Positions 1 to 10,474 of a stretch of DNA of 64,000 bases are shown here, one piece after another. The first letter of the stretch is position 1. Every line of letters starts with the position of its first letter. Source of the stretch: Phascolarctos cinereus (Eukaryota; Chordata; Mammalia; Diprotodontia; Phascolarctidae); NCBI RefSeq assembly GCF_002099425.1, contig NW_018344336.1, forward strand, positions 124,001-188,000, written 5' to 3'. Under the pieces are notes generated by a model. The model saw only the letters and a list, made by a program, of their open reading frames with translations, was not told the DNA's origin and searched no databases. A program made the translations under genes and the position numbers.

Positions 1-244
1 CAAGGAGGGTTCTGGGTGAAGCAGCTAGGGGTCATCCCCCTTACTTCAGAAATAAACACAACATTTAGGGAAGTCATGGATTTTACTAGGGCTCACCCTG
101 CTCACTGTGTTTCCCAGACTGGCCCAAAGTTGGGAACAGGCAGGTTCTGTTTGCCCTTCCCTGAAGCTCACAGTCATAACTGAACCCCCTAGTTCTTGGG
201 AAACCTGCCCAGAGGCTTCTGCGGAGTGCCTTCCGGGGATCCTC

Positions 245-420
245 AGCCCATGATGCTTGGTTCTCAGAGGAGGAAGAGGTGGAGGCTGGACTTAAGGTCT
301 GCCTCTGGCTTTTACTGGTTGTATGATCTTGGCCATGTCCCTGTCCTTCTCTTGATCTCAGTTATGTTTTCTCTAAATCAGGAGGTTGGATCAGATGAGC
401 TCTGGGGTCTCTTTTAGTCA
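245..420 (+). mobile_element. Ancient MIR-like core inside type I (representative)
   Basis: The stretch reads like the second half of a MIR-family SINE: a TGTGACCTTGG-like motif, CTCAGTTATG in place of CTCAGTTTCC, then GGTTGGACCAGATGAGCTCT and GGTCTCTTTTAG. The same core lies at the matching place of all long type I copies (for example 8,380-8,540) and of type II copies (2,540-2,690). It therefore predates the split of the two module types. Family assignment is by eye. Confidence 0.5.
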
Positions 421-894
421 TAAAACCTGTCCACACCTGTAAGTGCATTCAGACTCTATCCCCACATCCACACCCATCCATCAATGTTAGCCAATTGCCC
501 CTCACTGCCCACTGGAGAAGACCATCCTAGTTTAATGTTTTCCCTTGGGAAAGCTCCCCATCAGCAAGCTCTGCCCTTATTCTAAGCCTAAAAACTGGAA
601 GAAATCCAATAATTCTTCCTGGACTTGCCTCCTGAACCAGAGGTGCCCCCACCCCTCACCTCACAGTTACAGTTACTGTCACACCCAAAGCCACAGGGAC
701 TGGAAAGAGAAGGCTCGGAAAGTTACCGTTTGGAACTGTTTCCCTACGATGGGCAGGCGTCCTGGGGTCTGGGCCTGATGTTTTCTGGCCCTTTTCTCCC
801 ATGCACAATAGAAAGAACCTCAGGTGGGCTTTGGGCAAGTGCACTGCCCTCTCTGCCCTCTCAGATCCCCACTCCAAGGCATCCTGGTCCTCAG

Positions 895-1060
895 GTTACA
901 GCCAATGGGAGCTGAGTCTCGGCCGGTGACGTCAGCGCGCACCTTGATGAGCCGGTCGTCCTCCAACCAATCTGCTCCCTCAGCTCGCCCCGTCAGGTAC
1001 CCTGCTCACCCGTTTCCATGGAAACAGCATCCATCCCAGTCACACACTATTGATGTCATT
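895..1060 (+). promoter_or_regulatory. Promoter-like module P1 (CRE, CCAAT, RFX-like palindrome)
   Basis: Seen directly: CCAAT at 902-906, a full consensus CRE TGACGTCA at 927-934 in CpG-rich context, CCAAT at 967-971, the 14-bp palindrome GTTTCCATGGAAAC at 1012-1025 (RFX X-box-like), and ATTGATGTCA at 1049-1058. There is no TATA box. These are the classical sites for CREB/CREM, NF-Y and RFX factors. Activity and start site are inferred. The cluster order is shared with the modules near 9.1, 31.0, 38.7 and 55.0 kb. Confidence 0.55.
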
Positions 1061-1159
1061 TTCTGCCCTCCCTCGGGGCCCTCTCCCTCTCTCTTTCTTC
1101 CAAACACTTTCTCTTGCTCTTTCCCCTCCCCCACTGCCTCTACAGGTATCTGCAGCTGC

Positions 1160-1198
1160 CAGCTGGGGCTCTATCCACTGTGCCACCTAGCTGCCCCC
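1160..1198 (-). mobile_element. SINE head fragment
   Basis: This short piece reads CTCTATCCACTGTGCCACC on the + strand. It is the reverse complement of the 5' head of a marsupial tRNA-derived SINE. It replaces the usual end of the type I tail and marks a break. Confidence 0.7.
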
Positions 1199-1233
1199 AA
1201 GAGTCTTAACTGATATCTATTAAAATTGTTTCT

Positions 1234-1378
1234 TGGGGGCAGCTAGGTACTGCAGTGGATAGAGCACTGGTCCTGGAGTCAGTAGGACCTGAGTTCAAAT
1301 CTGGCAACAGACACATAACTAGCTGTGTGACCCTAGGCAAGTCACTGAACCCCAATTGCCTCACCAAACAAAGAAAAT
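1234..1378 (+). mobile_element. WSINE1/SINE1-type SINE
   Basis: A nearly complete tRNA-derived SINE: head GGGGGCAGCTAGGTACTGCA, B-box GAGTTCAAATCTGG, then CTAGCTGTGTGACCCTAGGC and the tail CCCCAATTGCCTCACCAAAC. It interrupts the sequence ATTAAAATTGTTT-ATGAAAT, which is intact at 22,370-22,390, so it is younger than that duplication. Confidence 0.85.
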
Positions 1379-1540
1379 TTATGAAATTATTTTACTGCAG
1401 GTACATGAGTGTTAGGGTACACAACTGTAGGAGTCTGTGTGTGTGTGTGTGTGTGTGCGCACGCACACATGTGTATGTTGTGTGTTTCTCTTCCAAATTC
1501 CATTCCTCCAGGTTCAATCACTCCTAACACCCTGAATTAG
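1379..1540. repeat. Unit linker with TG microsatellite
   Basis: The linker leading into type II modules carries a (TG)n run at about 1,432-1,458 followed by alternating GCGCACGCACAC. The same linker with different TG length occurs near 22.4, 44.35 and (reverse) 36.4 kb. Confidence 0.75.
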
Positions 1541-3240
1541 ATAATATTGGAGCTTGTTTCATGGAGGCCACATTTTTCTGTATTGTGCCTTCCTTTAGAT
1601 TTCTATTAACTAAAATATTTGCTCCAATCTCTTTGAGCCTATTGAAGAAGTGTTCATACCCCTCCTAGTGAAGTTGCTCTCCTATATTTCTGGCCCCATT
1701 TTGACAAAGAATTGGATTTTGCTCCTGCTTCTGGCCTCTTCAGGCTGTTTGCATAAGGGGACTATTTTATTGATAGATGTGCATGAGGCTGATCTAGGAA
1801 GGGTGGGAGAGAAGCCCCCTTTTCCTGGTAGGCAGAACCCCACTGAGCTGCCCTGGGATGAAAGGAAAGGGCATCTGAGCTCTGCTCAGGGGTTATTCTG
1901 CTTCCTTTCCCACCCTGAATCCCAGAGACCCCCTTCTGCAGCCCAAGGAGGTCCCTTTTCACAGCTGAAAATACTCTGCTCCATTCTATGGATAACCTCC
2001 ACCTTCCTTCCCCTCAATGAAAGCCCAACTGCCACCCAGCCCACCTCCACCAAGCAGCAGTTGACCCCTGCCTCTCCAAGGCTTGTCTCTTTAGGCCAAG
2101 GCTTTACCACCATTAACACACTGGGAATGTCCAAGGCACACCTTTTCCCTCACTAGACCAGGATTTCTCTGGGAGCAGGAAACAGGGACCTTGCCAAGAC
2201 TCATTCTTGCAAGCCCCAGGATAATGTTCAATTAGGACTCTGAGTGAAGCAGGTGGGGGTCATCACCCTTATTTCAGAAGTTGAAGAAAGTGTTTCACAG
2301 AAGTCATGGGATTTGCTTAGCCTCACTCTGTTAAGTGTGTGCCCCAGGCCGGCCCAAAGCTGAGGGGGAACAGGTGCTTTTTACTTAATCCCACAGTAAT
2401 GATTTAAAACATCCCAAACGTCAGGGCTATGCGGAACATGCCCACTGAATTCTGGGGAGACCCTTTTCAGGGACATTGGGCTCATGAAGCTTAGCTGTCA
2501 GAGGAAGGAGAGGCCAAGCTGGAAGCCAGCTAGCCTGGCAGGCAAGAGAGATCTGGGTTCAAGGCCTGGGTCTGCCCTCATTGGCTCTGTGACCTTGGAC
2601 ATGTCCCTGGCCTCCTCTTGACCTCAGACACACTTTTTCTCAAAAGAGGAGGTTGGTCAAATGACCTCTGAGATCTCTTTTAGCTCTCCATCTTACCTAA
2701 ATCTGAAAGCCCATTTGGACCCAATCCCCCCTACCCCTGCCTTCCACACCCAACCACCTTCTCTGGCTGAGAAGACCCTGCTCCTCTAATGTTTTACTTT
2801 GGGGTATTCCCCAGTCACAAAATTCTACTTTGCTCTAAGTCCATAGGCCAAATGAGAACTAGAAAGAGCCCCATTGCACACAGGTGAGGTTACCCTCAGA
2901 GCCCATGGAGGTAGAAGGCAAAAGTTCCTTAGTGTCCAACTGAGAACCATTTCTCTCCCTTTTCTGAAGGGTCCAAGGGTCTGGGATATCACTTTGGTGG
3001 CCTCTCTTGGCAGCTGCTCAAGCCTCTGAACCTCAGGTGACCATTGGGTACATTTCTCATCCCCCAGGATTCTCTTGCTCCTCAAATCCTCACTCCCAGC
3101 CCAGAGGTGTGGACAGGGAGCCAAAAGTCAAGCAGAACTGAATCTGGGCAAGGTGGACCCCCCAGTGAGAGCCGATGGCAAGTAACATGGATGTTCACTT
3201 TGGTGAGTCAGGAGGCCCCAACGTGAAAAGCCTGCAGCAC
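1541..3240 (+). repeat. Type II module, copy a (full length)
   Basis: Type II is a diverged relative of type I: head (GAAGTTGCTCTCC...GGCCCCATTTTGACA), an extra insert of about 460 bp, then body, MIR-like core and tail in the same order. The tail matches the type I promoter region but has lost the CRE and CCAAT sites (it reads GATGGCAAGTAACATGGATG). This copy is the + partner of the - copies near 35 and 61.5 kb. Confidence 0.85.
1745..2205 (+). mobile_element. L2-like insert of type II
   Basis: This stretch has no counterpart in type I, where head and body are adjacent. Its end reads CCTCACTAGACCAGG..CTCTGGGAGCAGGAAACAGG, which resembles the common L2 3' end motif (CTAGACTGTAAGCTCC..GAGGGCAGGGAC). 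Similar inserts lie at 10,860-11,035, 35,690-36,130, 44,650-45,110 and 61,930-62,360. Family assignment is tentative. Confidence 0.35.
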
Positions 3241-3653
3241 CGTCTAGTAATTCTACATTAACACGTATGTTTTCATACATATGTGTATATATTTGTATAT
3301 ACACATACATATATATACACATACATATATATACACATACATATATATATACACATACATATATATACACATACATATATATACACATACATATATATAC
3401 ACAAATATATAGCAAGATACAGAGAATATATGAATAGGCAAAGAATATATGACAACTCATTCTTATGAATATGGTGAATTAATTCACATGTAAATACTCC
3501 CATTCTCTCCATACATTCAAATACCTAAATACTCACATAGTTCTCTACATACAGTCTATGGCCACAGAGGTAGAAATTGAAACAAAGTAGTAAGTGTTCA
3601 CGATGAAACTATGTTAAGTTTTAAGTCATATAATCCGGTTTTTTCTTTTCCTA
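3241..3653. repeat. AT-rich zone after type II with TATATACACATACA repeats
   Basis: A tandem run of a 14-16 bp TATATACACATACA-like unit covers about 3,283-3,410. It is followed by less regular AT-rich DNA that is shared by every type II copy and ends in ACAGTCTATGGCCACAGAGG. No gene signal is seen. Confidence 0.8.
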
Positions 3654-4154
3654 GGGTAGCTAGATCACACAGTGAACAGAGTGCTGGGACTGGCGTCAGG
3701 AAGGCTCCCCTTCCAGACTCCAAATCTAACCTTAGACAATTACAAGTTGTGTGACCCTGGACAAGTGACTTAACCCTCAGTTTCCTCATCTATCAAATGA
3801 GCTGGAGAAGGAAATGGCAAAGCACTCTACTATCTTGGTCAGAAAACTTTAAATGGAGTCACAGAGAGTCAAATGTGATTGAAACACAATAAAAGAATCT
3901 TTTTTCTTGTACCTCTGCTGTTATATTTGTTCAGTCATGTATGACTCTTCATGACCCTGTTGGGGATGTTCTTCGCCAAGATAATGGACTGATTTGCCAT
4001 TTCTCTCTCCAGCTTATTTGATATATGAGGAAACTCAGGTAAAAACATTAAATGACTTGCCCAAGGGCACAAAGCTAGTAAGTTTCTGAGAGACGATTGG
4101 AACTCAAGCCTTCCTGATTGCTGGCAATCTTTCTATTGCGCCACCTAGGTGCTC
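3654..4154. mobile_element. Inverted pair of MAR1-type SINEs
   Basis: A + SINE (3,654-3,897; head GGGTAGCTAGATCACACAGT, 3' domain GGAGAAGGAAATGGCAAAG) is followed within a few bases by a - SINE of the same kind (3,900-4,154, ending CCACCTAGGTGCTC). A transcript through both could fold into a hairpin with imperfect arms of about 240 bp. The pair recurs at the same place in every unit. Confidence 0.8.
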
Positions 4155-4369
4155 TACAAGTTTATCTACACGTGTGCAAATATTTGCATAAAAATACATA
4201 TGTATGTAGATATAAATGTACTATAGATGGTCAACATGTCTATACAGCATGTAGATTTGGCTACATGGTGCCTCTATGAGATTGCCAGCAGCCCTGGGAG
4301 ATAAGGGATGGATTTGATTACCCTTTGAGGAAAGGAAGCCCCAGACAGAGGTGTTCTTGGATTACCCAG

Positions 4370-4519
4370 CAGGGGTGGGGAACCTGCAGCCTCCAGAGTA
4401 CATGTGGCCCTCTAGGTCCTCAACTGTGGCCCTTCAACTGAATCCAAACTTCACAGAACAAAAGTTTGGGTTCAATCAGGGCCGCAGGTGACCTCCAGGC
4501 CTTAGGCTGTCCACCTCTG
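4370..4519. mobile_element. hAT-type MITE, palindromic
   Basis: The element starts CAGGGGTGGGGAACCTGC and its right end is a degraded inverted copy. It is flanked by ATTACCCAG and ATCTTAG, remains of an 8-bp target duplication. This copy has lost part of its centre compared with the 174-bp copies elsewhere. Confidence 0.75.
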
Positions 4520-4699
4520 AATCTTAGTGGATGGAGTTGAGGTCTGGAAATTATTTTCATCCGATATTTTTACACTCAATCTTTGTGTCAAACTTTATGC
4601 TTCATAGCCTTCTGAACAAGGTTACCCCATCCCCTCTGAAGATATGTGGGCCTCAATATTAATGTGGTAGCTACTTTCCAGGAAAGCTTGAGAAACTTT

Positions 4700-4975
4700 G
4701 TGGTGAATGTAATAATAGGTAATAGTTACCATTTCTAAAGTCTTTTCAGGTTTGTAAAGGACTTTACAAATATGGTCTCACGTGATCTTCACAGCAAAAC
4801 CAGGCAGTAGGTGCTTTTCTCCTTCCGATTTTACAGTTGAGTAAACTGAGGCAGGCATATGTTAAGTGATTTGCCTAGGATCTCTCAGAGCTGTTCAGTG
4901 TGTGAGACTGGATTTGAACCTGGATTTATCCTGACTTTAGGCTCAGTGCTCTATCCACTGTGCTACCTAGCTGAC
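4700..4975 (-). mobile_element. MIR-type SINE
   Basis: Read on the - strand it has a tRNA-like head (GCTAGGTAGCACAGTGGATA), B-box-like GGTTCAAATCCAGTC, CCTCAGTTTACTCAACTG, and the typical MIR downstream words around GTGAAGATCACGTGAGACC and AAAGTCCTTTACAAACC. One copy sits at this place of each unit. Confidence 0.75.
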
Positions 4976-4979
4976 TACT

Positions 4980-5195
4980 TCTACCAGAGACTAATAGAAT
5001 ATTACTGGGGTATAAGAAATGATAAATATGAAGGTTTTAGAGAAATTTGGGAAGACTTAAGGATATGAATACAGAGTAAAATCAGCAAAACTAATAAAAA
5101 GAAAAAGTGGCAGCTGGGTTTCAATAAGCTATATGGAAAAGAAAGTGCTATAACAAATGATAGCATGAGCAGTGCTTGTGTATATGTGTGTGTGG

Positions 5196-5265
<70 letters not shown>

Positions 5266-5272
5266 CAGGGAG

Positions 5273-5349
<77 letters not shown>

Positions 5350-5400
5350 CAGAGAGACAGAGCGACAGAGAACAAGTAAAAGAGGGAGGGAAGGAGAAAG
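4980..5400. repeat. LINE-like scrap plus GA microsatellite
   Basis: From 4,980 to 5,160 is a fragment whose + frame reads EYYWGIRNDKYEGFREIWED. This weakly recalls the C-terminal EYY..I.ND...F..TW of L1 ORF2; I cannot name the family. It is followed by (GA)n over about 5,192-5,340, once interrupted. The frames across the GA run are not genes. Confidence 0.65.
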
Positions 5401-6711
5401 ACAGAAAGAACACAAATACATACACTATGTCTTTCCAATCATTAGTAGTAATGTGGAATGGGTCAGGGTAGAAGGGTTTTTATCATGGGACACATCTTTG
5501 TCTCTTGTACTTTACTTAGATTGGTATTAACTTTGGCATTTCCTTAAATAAATTAAGTGTTAAAGCTCTAGTCCAGCCACTCAGCCTGGTGATGAAATGT
5601 TTGTAGCTCTTATGGTGAAGTTGTTCTCCCATGTTTCCAGCCTCATTTTGACCAAAAAGTGGATTGGTCTCCTTCTGGCCTCTTCAGCTTCTCCTGGGAT
5701 TTCCACCTCCAAGCCCCAGGAATATGTTCAAGGATGGTTTTGGGTGAAGTAGGTAGGGGTCATCCCTCTTTTTTAACAAATGGACAAAACAATCAGGGAA
5801 AGCATGGATTTTGCCAAGGCTCACCCTGCTCACTGTGCATCCCAGCCTGGCCCAAAGCTGGGTACAAATGGGCTCAGGTTGCCCTTCTCTTATTCCCACA
5901 GTCATAACTGAAGATTCCCAGAACCCCTATTTCTATGGAGAACTTGCCTTCCAGCTTCTGGGGAGAGCCTTCCCAGAGACCCTCAGCCCATGAAGCTTGG
6001 CTCTCAGAGGAGGAAGATGTAGAGCCTGGGCTCAAGTTCTGGGTCTGGCCCATTACTGGCCATGTGACCTTGGCCATGTCCTTGTTCTCCTTTACACCTC
6101 AGTTATGTTTTCTCTAAATTAGGAGCTTGGACCAGATGAGCTGTGGGGTCTCTTTGAGCCCTAATCCCTATCCACACCTGTAAGTGCATTCAGATTCTGT
6201 CCTCATATCCACACCTCTCCCCCAGTGTTAGCCAACTGCCCCTCCCTCCACAGCTGAGAAAACCCTGCTGTTCTCATGCTTTCCCTTAGGGCAACCCCCC
6301 CCATCACAAGTTCTGCCCTTATTCTAACCCTAAAGATTGGAATAAATCCCATAGCTCTTCCTGGACCAGAGTCTAGAATACACGTGCATGCCCCCATATT
6401 CCAGGGCCCGTCCGACCTCAGAATGCAGGGGATGGAAGGAAGGAGGCCTGCTGGGATCATTTTCCTACCATGGGTAGCACTTCTGGTGTCTGGACCCTTG
6501 TTTTCCATGCTCCAGAGACAGAGCTTCATGGAGGTTGGGCGGGTCCCCTGGACTCTCTCCTCTCAGATACCCATTCCCAGCCCTGGGGGTCCTCAGGGAG
6601 CCACCAGCCAAGCAGACTGAGTCTAAACAAGGTGGACCCCCCCACACCTCTGCTGAGCGCCTTTGGCCGGTGAAGTCAGCGCCCACCTTGGTGTGGCAGG
6701 AGACCTGCAGA
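5400..6711 (+). repeat. Type I module, copy b, with leader
   Basis: The leader (AATGTGGAATGGGTCAGGGT ... TTAAATAAATTAAGTG) is followed by head, body, MIR-like core and C-rich part. The copy is very close to the one at 18.9-20.05 kb and is the inverted partner of 57.44-58.58 kb. It stops abruptly at about 6,711 inside the promoter module. Confidence 0.85.
6590..6711 (+). promoter_or_regulatory. Truncated promoter-like module P2
   Basis: Only the upstream half of the module remains. The CRE is degraded to GTGAAGTCAGC at 6,670-6,680, and the downstream CCAAT and palindrome are missing because foreign sequence starts at about 6,712. It is unlikely to work as the full module would. Confidence 0.4.
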
Positions 6712-7130
6712 CTATCAATGCTGAGAGACCAAAGAGTGTCTTTTCACCACTTTATATGTGTCCTACTGCCCGGGATGGAGTTCCTGCTAAGGATAGGTTC
6801 ATAATCCATGTTGATGGAAGCCCATTCATTCAGGAAAATAATTTGGTATTAAGCCTAAAAACTCACTTAAAATGGGAGTGCCCTTATAGCTTATACGTTG
6901 CTGACTTTATACTGCAAAGAGACCAAAAACAGGTTCTTATACCACGTGTCCCAAAAGTCTTAATGCAGCTTTACATTCTTAAACTTTGAGAGTTTAAAGT
7001 TTTGGGGTATATATCAAAATATTCACCCCCACACTATGTGGTCACAAAGTAAATAAAGTAGAGCTTTATTGATTTCAGAAATGAATGAATTGTTGAGAGT
7101 GAGGGAAAAAGCATGTACCACGTTTCACCT
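6712..7130 (+). repeat. Block C with mariner-like half element
   Basis: Block C (CAATGCTGAGAGACCAAAG ... GTGAGGGAAAAAGCATG) also occurs at 23,735-24,140, 51,540-51,950 and inverted at 57,010-57,440. At 6,947 it contains TGTCCCAAAAGTCTTAATGC, the typical terminal sequence of a mariner-type MITE. The opposite terminal repeat is not intact. The function of the rest is unknown. Confidence 0.6.
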
Positions 7131-7412
7131 CTGGCCCGGCACATAGTAGGTATGCATAATGACTGTCTACCATTGACTACTACAGCCCAGGAACTAGTTA
7201 AGTGCTCTACACATATGATCCACATGCTTCACACAAAGGCACTGTGTGGTAGTATTCTAATCCCCATTTTGAATTTAAGGACACTGAGGCAGGCAGAAGT
7301 TAAGTGAGTTGCCTAGGATCTCACAGAGCTGGTCAATGTGTGATACTGGATTTGAACTCTGGGCTTTCTACCTTCAGGCTCAGTGCTCTATCCACTGTGC
7401 TACCCAGCTGCC
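7131..7412 (-). mobile_element. MIR-type SINE
   Basis: A - strand MIR-type element with the fuller upstream part including CCCGGCACATAGTAGGTATG and GCTCTACACATATGATCC, followed by AAACTCTGGG-type words and a tRNA-like head ending GGTAGCACAGTGGATAGAGC on the - strand. Confidence 0.75.
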
Positions 7413-7424
7413 TAATGGTACCAG

Positions 7425-7945
7425 ACTATAATAACATGCTACTGGGCTGTAAGAAATGACAAATATGAAGATTTCAGAGAAATTTGGGAAGACTTACGGA
7501 TATGAATACAGAGTAAAACCAGTAAAACATTATACAGCTTGACTGAAAAACCTAAATGGAAAGGAAAAATGCTATATGAAATGATTGTATACAAGGGGTG
7601 TGTGTGTGCGTGTGTGTGTGTGTATCTGTGTGTGAGAGAGAGGCACAGAGAGACAGAGAGAGACAGAGACAGAGACAGAAAGAGGGAGAAGGAGAGAAGA
7701 TGAGACAAGAAGAGGGAAGGAGAGAAAGAAAGAAAGAGGGAGGGAAACAGAAAGACAAATAGAGAGAAGGTGTGTCCTTTCCTCAATGCACAACTTCTTT
7801 TCAATCATTAATAAAAATGTGAAATGGGTCAGGGTGGAAGGGTTTTTATCATGGGACATATCTTTCTCTCTTGTACTTTCCTTAGATTGGCATTAACTTC
7901 AGTATTAGTTTAAAGAAATTAAGTAATTAACAGTGCAGTCCAGTC
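7425..7945. repeat. LINE-like scrap, TG/GA microsatellite and leader
   Basis: The scrap (CTGGGCTGTAAGAAATGAC...) runs to about 7,590. A (TG)n run then passes into interrupted (GA)n to about 7,760. After 7,790 comes the type I leader with GAAATGGGTCAGGGTGGAAG. Confidence 0.7.
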
Positions 7946-9400
7946 ACTCTGCCTGGTGATGAAGTGTTTATAGCACTCCTGGTAAAGTTACTCTCCCATA
8001 TTTCAGGCCTCATTTTGACCAACCATTGGATTTGGCTCTAGCTACTGGACTCTTCAGCCTCTCTCTGGGCTATCACCTGCAAGCCCCAGGAAAATGTTCA
8101 AGGAGAGTACTGGGTGAAGCAGCTGGGGATCATCTCCCTTACATCACAAATGGAGAAAACAATGAGGGAAGGCATGGATTTTACTAAGGCTCAGACAGCT
8201 CACTGTGTATCCCAGGCTGGCCCAAAGCTGGGTACAAGGGCTTGGGTTACCCTTCCCTAAAGCCCACAGTCATAACTGAAGACTCCCACAACCCCTAGTT
8301 CTTTGGGGAACCTGCCCTCCAGCTTCTGCAGAGAGCCTTCCCAGGGACTCTTGGTCTATGAATCTTGGCTCTCACAGGAGGAAGAGGTTGAGGCTGAGCT
8401 GGAAGCTGGGATCTTTCCCTTACTGCCCTTGTGACCTTGGCTGTGTAACCCTGCCCTCTTGTTAACCTCAGTTATGCTTTCTCCAAATTGTGAGGTTGGA
8501 CCAGATGAACTCTGGGGTCTCTTTTAGCCCTAAACCCTATCCTCACCTATAAGTGCATTCAGACTCTACCCACACAACCATACCCTCCTCCAATGATAGC
8601 CAACTGCCCCATACTCCCCAGCTGAGCAGACCCTGCTAGTCTCATCCTTTCCCTTGGGACAGCCCCCATCAGTAAGTTCTACCTTTATTCTCACCCTAAA
8701 GATTGTAATAAATCCAATGCTTCTTCCTGAACCAGAGGAGCCCCTCCCCGCCACCACTCACAACCGCTTCTTCTCACAAGGACTGTCAGACCTGAGAGCT
8801 CAGGTGGGTGGAAGGAAAAGGTCCCATAGAGACATGGTTGTGACCATTTTGCTACTAAGGGCAGGAGTCCTGGGGTCAGGGGCCTGTGTTTCCTGACCCC
8901 TTGTTTCCCATGAACAGGAGTCTGAGCCTCAGGGGGTCTTTGGGTGGTTCCCCTGGCCTCTATCCCCTCTCAGGTATCCACTTCTAGCTCTAGGGGTCCT
9001 CAGAGAGCCATCAGCCAATGGCAGCTTAGTCTGGCCAAAGTGGACCACCTCCCACTCGCCTCTCTGCCTCATGCCCATGGCCATTGACGTCAGTGTGTAC
9101 TTAGGTCAGGCAGGAGTCCTCCTCCAGCCAATCATGTTGCTCCCTCCACTGGCCCCCATCCTGCATTCCATTGGTCTGTTACCATGGAGACAGCATCGTT
9201 TCCCCTCGCATGCTATTGGTCTAATTTTCTCCTGCTCCTCAGGCCTTCTGCAGTACCTTTCCTTCTTTCCTGCCCCCACACCTTCTCCAGCTCATTGTCT
9301 GTTCCTCCAAACTTTTTTCTGACTCATTTTCACCTCCCCTCACTGTAGCTACAAGTTTCTCAAGCTCCCAGCAGAGTGTCCTGAGTGTTAGCATTTGGGG
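7946..9400 (+). repeat. Type I module, copy c (full length)
   Basis: This is the best + example of a complete module: head to 8,080, body to 8,300, MIR-like core 8,380-8,540, C-rich part to 9,000, promoter-like module, then a pyrimidine tail (9,225-9,350) with one minisatellite unit that contains TGACTCA at 9,320-9,326 (AP-1-type site). Inverted relatives lie at 30.6-32.2 and 54.6-56.2 kb. Confidence 0.85.
9012..9225 (+). promoter_or_regulatory. Promoter-like module P3
   Basis: Sites in order: CCAAT 9,015-9,019; consensus CRE TGACGTCA 9,085-9,092; CCAAT 9,128-9,132; ATTGG 9,170-9,174; RFX-like GTTACCATGGAGAC 9,178-9,191; ATTGG 9,215-9,219. It has four NF-Y-type boxes around one CRE and one X-box-like site. 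CRE to palindrome distance is 85 bp, close to the other copies. Confidence 0.6.
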
Positions 9401-10474
9401 AGCAGGGGAAGGGAGAGGGAGCTCCCCAGGGACTAGGACTGATGCCTTGGACTGGATACGCTTGGATATGGGTGGATGCATATACACACTTGACTTTTAT
9501 GTTCTTATATAGAACAAAAACATGTATATATTTCATTTATCTTTCTTCCCTGTGTTCATCTATGAATACTCATATATATGACTATAGTCTCTCTCCTAAA
9601 ATATACATACTTCATATTTATATATATGAATATATAGACAATATATGTCAACTCATACATAAGAAGACAGAATAGATTCACAAATATATACATATGTATA
9701 TACTCAGGTTCTTTTCCTTCATTCCTATGTACATGTTCTCATTTATGCTTTCTGTAAATTCACTAATATGACTCATTCATTCTATCTCCTCATAAACATT
9801 AGTAACCACTCTCTCTTTTCCTACCTGTTTGAGTACTCACACATTCACTCTATTCATTGATATGAGTACCCATATTCTCTCTTTTCATGTATATGTTTGT
9901 GTGTGTATGCTGACATTCTTTGGCTATGTTCGCTGATAAGAGTTCTCTCATATCCTCCCTAAATACCTGAAAATATTCTACTGCTTCTTTTCCTGTGAGA
10001 GAATTTAGGAAGCCTCCTGTGTCTGAACACAATGAATTTATCAGTACTCATATATAGGAATATCGATGGAGAATAAGGGTACCCTTAGGTACAGGCATAT
10101 ACACTGAAGGAGTACTCATAAATGAAGTCCTCATAGGAATGGAGGAAGACTCAATAAGTGTTCATATAGGGGACCTTCTAGAGAGAAGACAAGAATAATC
10201 ACACATTAGTCAAAGGAGACTAGATTGTATATTTATACACACTGAATAGACAATTGATCATATATATCTTTCTCTACAGAAAATGGGGGATCCCATATAT
10301 AGATATTGTTTAATATATAAGAAGGATATGTGAATAATGAAATATGAGCAGCAGGGATGTATGATGTAGTATTCATATGTAAAGAGAACTTTTCAGTATT
10401 AAGTTGTGTGGATACAGTGAGAAAAGGGATAAGCCCTCATACATATCAAAATACAAATGGAAGATAGGAATCCT
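9401..10474. repeat. AT-rich GAGTACTC zone downstream of P3
   Basis: Degenerate tandem words of the type TATGAGTACTCATA and ATAGGAATATAGAGAGAA fill this zone (GAGTACTC at 9,831 and 10,110). It is the inverted partner of 29.4-30.6 and 53.7-54.6 kb. No gene or clear element is seen. Confidence 0.7.

Larger units (their letters stand above)
1..1159 (+). repeat. Type I module, copy a (left end outside window)
   Basis: Type I modules recur 14 times, whole or in part. In order they contain: a head (GTGATGAAGTGTTTATAGC), a body (GGGTGAAGCAGCTAGGGGTC), a MIR-like core, a C-rich stretch with GTTCTGCCCTTATTCTAAC, a CpG-bearing promoter-like module and a pyrimidine-rich tail. This copy begins inside the body. 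No reading frame keeps its place between copies, so I treat the module as non-coding. Its tail is cut at about 1,160 by a SINE piece. Confidence 0.85.

Noticed and set aside
1234-1300. tRNA gene
   Set aside because: A- and B-box-like words belong to tRNA-derived SINE heads; there is no cloverleaf, anticodon arm or acceptor pairing.
3283-3410. CRISPR-like array
   Set aside because: The repeats are low-complexity TATATACACATACA units without unique spacers, in a vertebrate genome.
4985-5068. Real protein fragment EYYWGIRNDKYEGFREIWEDLRI
   Set aside because: The same scrap occurs in every unit with stops and frame changes and only vaguely resembles an L1 ORF2 C-terminus; it is best treated as a transposon remnant.
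5165-5440. Long Arg/Glu or Ser/Leu frames over the GA tracts (also 7.5, 18.6, 24.8, 32.4, 48.1, 56.4, 58.8 kb)
   Set aside because: All frames of a dinucleotide repeat stay open in such tracts. Composition is only repeat residues and there is no neighbouring coding sequence.
8320-8375. Short hairpin GAGAGCC ... GGCTCTC in type I bodies as a pre-miRNA
   Set aside because: The stem is only about 10 pairs with an interrupted loop and is not kept in type II. It is too short for Drosha/Dicer processing.
9850-10032. Frame CSDTGGFLNSLTG..EAVEYFQVF, also present at 29.8 and 53.85 kb
   Set aside because: The related zones at 37.6 and 63.65 kb shift frame, changes between copies are not biased to silent positions, and it lies in decayed tandem DNA.
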